From Taeniopygia guttata (taxonomy: Eukaryota; Chordata; Aves; Passeriformes; Estrildidae): a stretch of 64,000 nt of DNA. Below the pieces are notes generated by a model. It searched no databases and was not told the origin of the DNA. It saw only the letters and a list, made by a program, of their open reading frames with translations. The DNA lies in the NCBI RefSeq assembly GCF_048771995.1, contig NC_133043.1, positions 8,822,501 to 8,886,500 of the forward strand, given 5' to 3'. Positions 56,001-64,000 of the stretch are shown one piece after another. A program made the position numbers and the translations under genes. Each line of letters starts with the position of its first letter. Position 1 is the first letter of the stretch.

Positions 56001-59000
56001 GAGAAGATTTCATAATGAAGTTGGGAAGTTTCGCTTTTTAAACGAGTTAATAAAAGTTGTGTCTCCAAAGGTTAGTCCCTGAGCATTACAGCTGTAGCTG
56101 CTTTCTGTTTGACCTCTGTAAGCTACAGACAGAATCCAAAATATTTGCAGTGTTCTGTTTGGCTCATTGCACTTACTAGTCTATATTCAAGAGCATTTTT
56201 TAACTAAGCTTTTGTTGTTTGGGGTTTTTTTATGCCTTACTAAATTTCTCAGGAAGTTGTACTAAATTGCCATCACTATGCAGTCTCTGGGCTGTTTTGA
56301 TCCTTCAGATAACTCTAAAGGGCTTCTAAAACTTGTGCTGTATTGTTTTAAAAAATGAAATGCCAGTGATTGTGGAAGAGAAATGTGATGCAGAGGTTAA
56401 GACAAGAGGTTTGACAACACACCATGGAGTTCTAGTCCTCATTCTGCTGACTTGCTGTGTAAAGAGTGCTAGGCTAAGTCCCTCAACATTCATGATGAGT
56501 TTAATGTGCTGAAAATCTTCCCTGTGGCATGATTGATGTAGCAATGCATTCCCAAATTCTCTCCCATAAGACAGAGGAGCGGGTGGTTCTTTGTATTGCT
56601 GTAATTGTTAAAATAGCAAAATCCTGGAGCCAGCAGAATAGCTGCTTTTTCTTTTGCTGAATGTAATCACAAAGCTTCTCTTCACTGTTATTTCAAATCT
56701 ATTAGAGGAGCAACTTTTCCTCATAGTGAGATGTACCTTAGACAATCTTGGAACTTGGATCATGCACCTTTGAATGTATTTCGCTGAGCTTCCACAGACC
56801 TTTATTTTAAAAAAGAAATTAAGAACATGAAGAATTTGGATCTTTTTTCCCACACTTAGTACCTGGGGGACCGAGTCTCAGAGAAGGTGAAGTCCAAAGT
56901 GATTGAATTGCTGTATAGCTGGACTGTGGCATTGCCAGAGGAATCCAAAATCAAGGATGCCTACTACATGCTGAAGAGGCAAGGTAGGGAGTCAGCTGCT
57001 CACTCATGCATTCTCTCCAGCCTGGGCTTTGAGCAGGAGTGTCACAAAATATACAGCTTCTGATTAAATGGGATGAAGGCAAGCTCTGAGGGGAGATAGA
57101 ACAAGGGAGAAATTCACTGAAAAGCTTTTCATTATGTGTAAATGCCTTGGGCAGGGTTGGGTTGGCTCTGTTAACTAAATTAGTGAAATACCTTGCAAAT
57201 ACTTTTGTTTTGGTTTGAAGGGCCTTTTCAAAATTCTTTTTTTTTTTTGGTGAAGTCGTTATTAGATTATTTGAACAAGTCTAATTTAAAGTGAAATGAG
57301 GGCTTCCAAGTGCTTTTTGTGTTCTTTTAACTAAATGGTTTTGCAGCTGTTCCTTTAGTTCAGCTGACACACATTTTTTGTGTAGGCACAATGGAAAAAC
57401 CTCAGTAGCTTCACAAGAAAAATAGATTCCATGAAAGCTCTGGAAACCATCCTGTCTTATGAGGACACACAGATTGCAAGTCATAGCTGTCCCTTGCAGC
57501 ACTGTGGATGGATAAACTAAAGGCTGAATGGGACTGAATATGGTTCCTCCCCTTCAGAGGGAGAGTTTTAGCTCATGCTGTGGGGTTGGGAGAACATCCA
57601 GGTAAAAGTCAGCCTAGGGATTTGGATGTATTGTTCACTGGAACAGCGTGGCAGCATCCAGCACAGATGTGTGTTGGCTCTGAGAGAAGCCTGGGAGTAC
57701 CTGTGTGCCCTGCCTGCTGTGAGTGTGTGTGCTGACCCACAGGATCCCTTTGTGCTTTCAGGGATTGTCATGTTTGATCCTGTGATTCCTGCAGACAGAA
57801 CGCTGATTCCTTCCCCACCACCTCGTCCCAAGAACCCGGTGTTTGATGATGAGGAGAAATCCAAGGTACAGTGAAGGCTTTTGTCAAAATCACTAATGAA
57901 AAGTGATTACTCACATTTAGAATAAGGAAGCAAAGTATAATAATGTGGGTTTTATTTTGGGGAGGGGTGGTCTGTACTTTTGCGGGGTTCACTCCTTTGT
58001 CCTCCTGCTTAACCCAGAGTTCCAGTTACGACTTTGTGTTACCATTGTGGGGTTATTTATATTAAAGTGCCATCCTGCTGTAGTACTGGAAAGCAGAGAA
58101 TGTTTCACACACAGGAGGAGAAACAATGTATTTGAGGAATAACTATCTAGTGCTAGAAGTCACTGAGATGTCCCAGAATATGTCCTGTGTAAAAACAGGA
58201 ATGCAGCAACTCACATAGATAATAAACTCTAAATGACTCCTGCTGAACTCCCTGTTACTATGGAAGCTCTGTGAGCTTTGAAATACTGGGCTGTATCCCT
58301 TTTCCTCTGAATTGTTCATATAGATTCCTTTCCCTTTGTTCAAGGGTCCTTATTTGTTTCCTGACTATAATTTTCTTGTCTTTCAGCTTCTAGCCAAGCT
58401 GCTGAAAAGCAAAAACCCAGATGATTTACAAGAGGCCAACAAACTTATAAAATCCATGGTAAAAGAGGTAAGAAATTCCTGTAGGATTGGTTCATATCAG
58501 CAATCTGTTTACCAGATTTTAAGCAATTTGATTTCATATGGTGGAGAGCTTAAGATTTGGTTTCTAGCTTGTACCTAGGAGATGTTCATGTCACAGAAAT
58601 GTCTACAGTTGGTGTCTCTGGTGGATGATGGGGCCAGAATTGAATGTCTCTTGTAAATAACCACATTCCCGTCATTCAAGGTGGGATTTCATATCAAGGT
58701 TAGGTAGGAACATCATGGTACCACCTCTGGGTGCTGAGGACTGAGTCACTGTACTGGGTCTTCTCAAAAACAAGTTCATGGAAACACCTTCCTGTTTGTA
58801 GAGCTGTACTGCATCCACCCATGGCAGTCATTCCAAACTCCGGAGTCCAGGAAATGACTCACTGGGATTCTGGCAAATCAAAGGATACCTTCTGGACCAT
58901 AGTGGTTGTATAAGTTACCAAGATAATTTCATTTAAGCTCCTCTTGTCCCCAGGGCAGATTCTCCTACATCTTCAGTTGGAACCTCCAATCAGAGATGGG

Positions 59001-62000
59001 TGGATGTTTTCCACCAGAGTGTGCTTGTTGTTCCTAGTAAATGTTTTGCTTCAAACACATCTCTTTTGTTAAGTGGCATCAAGTGAACAAAAAAAAATCT
59101 TCTGAAAAGGTCAGAAAAAAACTTCTGGGAACTTTTTTAGTGGTGTAATTATACATTGAAGTCTATCTAATGAGACTTTTTGGAAATACGGGGTTGCCTG
59201 TAATTTATGAATGTGGTGAAAACACAATAAAATAAACAAAGCTTCACATGAACAGAGAAGGGTTTTGTTTGCTTTTTTCTGGCTTAACCTTAGATAGCCA
59301 TTACTTGGCATGTTTGCAGATAATATCTGTGGCTGTGTTACTGTGAGCTTTTAGAAGGAAACTCACCCTTTCTGTCTGTGCTTTCCACACTGAAGGATGA
59401 GGCTCGCATCCAGAAGGTGACAAAGCGCATGCACACGCTGGAGGAGGTGAACAACAACGTGAAGCTGCTCAATGAGATGCTGGTTCATTACAGCAAAGAG
59501 GAGTCATCAGAGGCTGACAGGGAGCTCATGAAGGTGGGTCTGAGCTGCTCCTTCTTCCCAGCAATCCTAGAGTCAGTCCTTTCTTACAGACTTGAGTTTT
59601 GCAGATAATTACAAACACTATAGTAAAATGGAGAGCAGTGGTGAGAAACAGGAGCAATTGCTGCAAACAGCAGGCAACAAAATATCCATGTTTTTAGTGA
59701 ATTCCTTTCATTAAAAGACTGAGTGGGGAGTAGCTCCATTTCATCTATGTTTGAAGTGAGGTGCAGCTGTTCTCCAAAGGTGCAGCGTAGCAGAACCTAG
59801 AAGCTGCATTTTGTAATTCTGGATTGTATAAAGACACACAGATTGCAGGTCATAACTGTCCATTGCAGCACTGTAGATGAATAAACTAAAGTCTGAATGG
59901 GGCAGAAAATAGTCCTTCCCCTTCAGAGGGAGAGTTTTAGCTGTTTTAGCTTGTGTTACAGGGTTAGGAGAACATCAGCAAAGTGAAAATTAAAGCAACC
60001 ACCAGGGATGACTTGGTAGGCCCAGAGCCTTTAAGAATTGCACATTATCTTATTAAAAAAAAAATCAAACCCACTTATTTTTTACAATAAGGTCTTTAAA
60101 GAGTGGTAAGATGCTTAAGAAACGTATTTGTTTCTGTGAACTGTTTTGTTACTGCCACCTTTCTGCTGTGTGGTTGCAGCACAATTGAAGCCTAATTGCC
60201 AAAGCATGATTCTGCTCTTCCTCAGGCTTTTAGGGACTGGTCTACAAGGAAAGAACATCTCTTTTGGATTAGAGCTTGGTCATAAGTGCTGATGTGAGGG
60301 AGGACTGAGAAATGTGTTGGAATGCAGGTTGTGTTACCCCAGGCTCATGTAACGCTGCTCAGCATTGTGAGCTGGGCACAGAGGGCCATCCTGGCTGTGC
60401 AGCCACACTGGCACAGGTAACATAGTGAAACTGGTCTGTTCTGGGGGTCTTTTTGTGCTGACTGGTGCTGCTAGCAGTGGCTCCAGGCTGGTGAAATCCT
60501 CTGTCCTAATCTGTCTTTCAGGAGCTCTATGAAAGATGTGAAACCAAAAGACGGACACTGTTCAAGCTGGCCAGTGAGACAGAGGATAATGACAGCAGTT
60601 TGGGTAAACTAAGCTACACTTTTCGTTTTTAAATTGCTTTTGTGCTCCTTGCCTTTGTAAGGGTTCAGCTATAAAGCAATTTCTTCACTGTGGGTTCCTG
60701 TTGCTTTAATAAAGGACAGTCCTTCCCTCTTTGTGCTTATCATTTCAGTTCAGGCAAGGACTGGATAGTAAAGTTGGTTCAGGAGGATGGGAGCAGCAAT
60801 GGGGGACATCTGCTGCTTTGGGAGGGGAAGGGAGTTGCTGTGGGGAACAGCCTTGAGCTCATTTTTTTCTTTGTACTGCAGTGTGCATGGAGCTAAAAAA
60901 GGTCAGGGTATTGCTTATAGAAATGTGGCAGAGGCAGAGTGATGGAGCTTATAGACAAATATTAATGTTTTTTCTTGCTGATTATTTAGCTGACAACTAA
61001 GCACTCTCAGCATTAGTGAGAACAAAGTGACTAAAGCCCTGGAGGTAATTTTTATTTCTCTTGTAGGGGATATTCTGCAGGCCAGTGACAATTTATCGCG
61101 TGTGATAAATTCCTATAAAAAAATAATAGAGGGACAAGTGATCAATGGTGAAGTGGATCTCCCTGGGATGTCCGTAGTGGAAGGTGAGTTCCTGGGAAGA
61201 CAATTGTTTAATTTTTGAATCCTGCAATTCTAAGTCTTTTGAAAAATGTTTCCTGTTTTGTTAAAATAGCGTTTGATGGTTTTTGTGGCCAACAGTTTGT
61301 GAAGCAGAGGGGAACAAGAAGGCTCCTGAGCAGTGGATAAGCAATTCTGGACAGGAGCAGCAGTGCTGCAGCTTTGCATTCTCCATTGCTCAGTCCATAT
61401 TATTGAAACCTTTGATGACATCAGTAGCAAATATCCATATGAGCAGTTTGTGTGTCTGGAAGTTCTCATACATTTTCCTCCCCGCATTTGTCCTGTTTCT
61501 TAATGGTAATGTGTAAGAAGAAGATAATTTTATCAAAAACACAAGATCTGAAGAGTAGGAGCTGGAGCAGGGGTCCTTTTCCTCCTTTGCAAGTAATTCA
61601 ATTTGTGAATTCAGGCCAGTTGCCCACTTCACACTTCAGTTTCACCATTAAAAGCTCTGGACACAAGTGTGACAGAATTACCATTTGGGACTCAAACATT
61701 TTTGCTGCTGCCTGGCAGCATCTTACTGGGACAAGACTTCTAAATATGAAGATTGAGGTGGTATGGATTTCTTTGAGCTTTCCAGCTCTCTGGTAATCTC
61801 TCTAATGCTGTAGGATCTCCCAAAGCCTCATCTGAGTTCAAAAGATTTTTGAAGGTATCATGAATTGTGAAGCACTGGGGAAGGAGCAGTAGTTACAGCA
61901 GGTTTTCATTCTTTTAAGTATCTGTGTTGATTTACATAGTCCAGACAGCAAATATCCTTTCTCTGTTACAAAGAGCCATAAGCCGTGCCCAGATGAGGAT

Positions 62001-63691
62001 CTCTCTGCTAATTGCTTGTGCACACTGAGTTTGCTGTGAGCTTTTTGCCTTCTTTCCTAGTAATGCTCTTCTCCTGTCTGCTGCAGGGAGTAACTCCACC
62101 AATAATCTCAACACCCTCATTGACCTTGTTGGACTGGATGTCACCAGCACGCCGCCACCTCCGATGCCATCCAGCAGCCTGGCACCAGCCCCCAGCACAG
62201 CCCCTGGCCCAGCTGAAATCCCCATCCTCCCTCCTCCTCCCCAGACTCTGGCACCGCTGCGCAGCAGCTCCTCCAGCCAGGTGGAACCAGCACCCACCCA
62301 GCAGGGCAGCACAACCAACTCCCTGTCCTTGCTGGATGAGGAGCTCCTGTGCTTGGGTAAGATGCTGAGGGGCCTGCAGAAGGGCTGCTCAATCCATCCT
62401 AAGGAAGGCTGCTTCTGTGTTCTCCATGTTCCTAGATTCCAAGGAACACTCCCTTGCAACATTCTGAATATAAGCCCTGGTCAGTGAGTCGGTATTAAAA
62501 TCACTTCCCAGAGCTGGCTGCAAGAAAGTAACTGTTTAGTGCAATTGAAGTCTGATCTCTGGGGCTGCTGTGACATGCTGTTTGGGACAGATGAAGCCCT
62601 GATTGTGAGGTTGTGCTAAGGAGAAGGTGCCTCAGAGGGGTTGTGCATAGGAGCCTCAGAATGCCCTTCTGTGGAGCCCAGATGTGAACAGCAGAAGGCA
62701 ATGCTAATCAGGATGGATTAGAAGAGCTGTGTGCAGGGCGTGACTGTTGGCTGCTGGTGCTGTCAGTCTCTTCCACATCACAGCCTTGCAGTCCATCTCA
62801 GTGTTTCATCAGGTTCTTGGGCTCTGGAAGAGCTGAATCAAGTTTTGATAGTACTGAAACAGCAGCCAAGGAGTTACACTGAATTAATTTTTTCCTCCTG
62901 TTATTTTTCTCTTCAGGCCTGAATGACCCAGCCCCTGCAGCAGGGAAGGAGACCTCAGAAAACAACCAGTGGAGCATGTTTGAGGTACAAAGGAGGAGTC
63001 TCAGGGAAAGGAAGGGAGGGATGGACTGACATTGTGGGAGGTCTCAGGACACTGTCACCTTGGAGAAGCATGTGATCAAACACACAAGCTAAGGGGCAGT
63101 CTGGCTTAGCCCTAAAATCTGGGATAGCTGTGTTTAAACAGAGCAGGTATCCCTGAACTTGGCTTTCTCAGTGTCTCATCTGTCCCCATGATGTTAGTCC
63201 TTTGCTTTGCTTAAATTACAGATCAGATGTAGCCCTGACTTAGGCCACAGACTTTGCTGCTTGTCAGCCAGCACCTGTTTTTGTGGTAAACCTCTGTCCC
63301 TCTGTAACAGAGCAGTGCTATCTCTGCATCAGGGCCAGCAGAGAGTTAGAGCATCTGCCTGTCCTCTCTTTCAGAATGAGCAGTTGGACCTGGATTTCTT
63401 TAATCCGAAGATGGTGACTGTTGCTTGCAACCCTGCAGGGAACTCTCTTCTCCATCACACATCACAGACCACGTGTGGGACATCAGTCACGCTGCCTTCT
63501 GCTTTCCCAGCCTCCCAGACTGCTCCCAGCATCCCAGCACCAAACTCAGCACCATTTGTATTTCCTGCTGTGCCACCTGCAGGGCCTCCTAAGAGTATTC
63601 CAGCTGCTTCTGGGTATTTCAGCTCGTCTGTGGGGAGCAATATGTCACATAAGATGGATGCACTGGGACAACTCCTTGAAGAAGCCAAAGG
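49715..63691 (+). CDS. GGA3: GGA3, Golgi-associated gamma-adaptin ear containing ARF-binding protein 3 (N-terminal 533 residues; 3' end outside)
   Basis: Monomeric clathrin adaptor at the trans-Golgi network and endosomes that sorts DxxLL cargo. Exons are 49715-49754, 54951-55035, 55445-55520, 55972-56070, 56860-56983, 57762-57865, 58387-58467, 59396-59533, 60522-60603, 61067-61183, 62087-62356, 62917-62984 and 63375-63691. The start MAEAEGESLESWL is as in human. The VHS domain (about 1-147) has HKIQSPQEWEAVQALTVLEA and KFRFLNELIKVVSPKYLG. The GAT domain (about 171-300) has NPDDLQEANKLIKSMVKE, KRRTLFKLASETED and ASDNLSRVINSYK. The Pro/Ser-rich hinge carries a clathrin-box-like LIDLV (326-330) and a DEELL segment (399-403), comparable to the autoinhibitory DxxLL-like site. 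The rest of the hinge and the GAE ear lie beyond the window. Sequence identity favours GGA3 over GGA1 and GGA2. Confidence 0.96.
49755..54950 (+). other. GGA3: GGA3 intron 1
   Basis: A 5.2 kb intron follows codon 13 (donor gtgagt). The first 300 bp belong to the CpG island. A second, weaker GC-rich patch lies at about 51,180-51,480. No exon, RNA gene or identifiable repeat was recognised in the remainder. Confidence 0.85.
55972..56070 (+). other. GGA3: Symmetric 99 bp VHS exon of GGA3 (candidate cassette)
   Basis: The exon encodes residues 68-100 (VLEACMKNCG to VVSPK), begins and ends between codons, and is exactly 33 codons. A human GGA3 short isoform is known to lack about this part of the VHS domain. 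Skipping would keep the frame. Confidence 0.6.
57464..57598 (+). repeat. About 140 bp repeat in GGA3, copy 1 (intron 5)
   Basis: It begins gacacacagattgcaagtca and includes cttcagagggagagttttag. It is clearly related, by eye about 85 percent, to 59,833-59,976 in the same orientation. It lies between coding exons 5 and 6. No known family was recognised. Confidence 0.8.
58468..59395 (+). other. GGA3: GGA3 intron 7
   Basis: It separates the two exons that build the N-terminal half of the GAT domain. Nothing beyond intron sequence was recognised. Confidence 0.85.
59833..59976 (+). repeat. About 140 bp repeat in GGA3, copy 2 (intron 8)
   Basis: Shared blocks with copy 1 are gacacacagattgca, ttgcagcactgt, ataaactaaa, ccccttcagagggagagttt and aggagaacatc (gggagaacatc in copy 1). 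Copy 2 has a few extra bases after the long shared block. It lies between coding exons 8 and 9. Confidence 0.8.
61184..62086 (+). other. GGA3: GGA3 intron 10
   Basis: It lies between the end of the GAT domain and the first hinge exon. No homologue of the extra human hinge residues TLTLPDSEGNSQC was recognised. The bird frame passes from DLPGMSVVEG directly to SNSTNNLNTLIDL. Confidence 0.75.
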
Positions 63692-64000
63692 GTAACCAAA
63701 AGTCCTGAGTTTGCTTTGGCTCTGCAGTTAGAAGCCAAGCTCACTGCAGTGCCAGGTTCTGAGAATGACTTTCAACTCTTTGGTTTGGCAGAAATATGGG
63801 ATTGGGATTTTTTCTTAGAGGTTTCAGTTTACAAACTCATACGAGTTTCCCACCTCTGGGAGGGAAAGGCAGGCAGAGCACACGGCTCTACTATTGCCTG
63901 ACCCACAGGTGTGATGTGAAGGTGAATTAGCTGTTAAGGTACAGCTTCCTGACTTAGAGAGAGGAAGGAAGTTCCTTCCTTTCCTTCCTGACCCCAACCT
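63692..64000 (+). other. GGA3: GGA3 intron 13, to the window edge
   Basis: It starts with gtaacc after codon 533 plus two bases. The next exon, expected to hold the rest of the hinge before the GAE ear, is not reached. Confidence 0.75.

Noticed and set aside
49715-63691. GGA1 or GGA2 as the identity of the VHS/GAT gene
   Set aside because: The N-terminus MAEAEGESLESWL, the RPKNPVFDDEEKSK stretch, DEELLCLG and head-to-head placement with MRPS7 are specific to GGA3.

Overview
This is vertebrate nuclear DNA, almost certainly from a bird and probably a songbird. The evidence is avian CR1 LINE 3' ends in both orientations, several solo LTRs of the kind found in passerine genomes, and split genes with short exons and canonical GT-AG introns. 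Five host genes can be reconstructed exon by exon in the order GRB2 (+), SLC25A19 (+), MIF4GD (+), MRPS7 (-), GGA3 (+). This is the same order and relative orientation as human chromosome 17q25. No operon, phage, CRISPR or other prokaryote-type system is present, and I found no undescribed system.

Layout. 1-17,690 is the 3' part of a large GRB2 intron; the exon with the start codon lies upstream of the window. The other four GRB2 coding exons lie between 17,691 and 27,360, followed by a ~2.2 kb 3'UTR. A CR1 tail runs into the CpG-rich SLC25A19 promoter (about 30,640-31,000), and the six SLC25A19 coding exons run from 31,021 to 36,295. An intergenic stretch (36.6-40.66 kb) carries one clear solo LTR. 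A CpG island with a 39-40 bp minisatellite (about 40.66-41.98 kb) is the likely MIF4GD promoter; its five coding exons are 43,107-44,991. MIF4GD and MRPS7 converge, with their poly(A) signals about 205 bp apart. MRPS7 (five exons, complete) and GGA3 diverge from a 109 bp bidirectional CpG promoter (49,606-49,714). GGA3 runs off the right edge: 13 coding exons for the VHS, GAT and most of the hinge region are here, and the GAE ear is outside.

The genes do not form one pathway. GRB2 is a receptor tyrosine kinase adaptor, SLC25A19 the mitochondrial thiamine pyrophosphate carrier, MIF4GD (SLIP1) a histone-mRNA translation factor, MRPS7 a mitoribosomal small-subunit protein and GGA3 a clathrin adaptor at the trans-Golgi network. 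Their proximity is conserved synteny.

The most notable observations are an 82 bp perfect direct repeat (upstream of SLC25A19 and inside its fourth coding intron), a fully open 123 bp MIF4GD intron, YY1-like motifs over both start codons of the MRPS7/GGA3 promoter, a ZNF143-type motif at the SLC25A19 promoter, the minisatellite in the MIF4GD island, a related ~140 bp repeat pair in two GGA3 introns, and a symmetric GGA3 VHS exon matching the one skipped in the human short isoform. All exon borders were read by eye from splice signals and remembered human proteins; no alignment was run.
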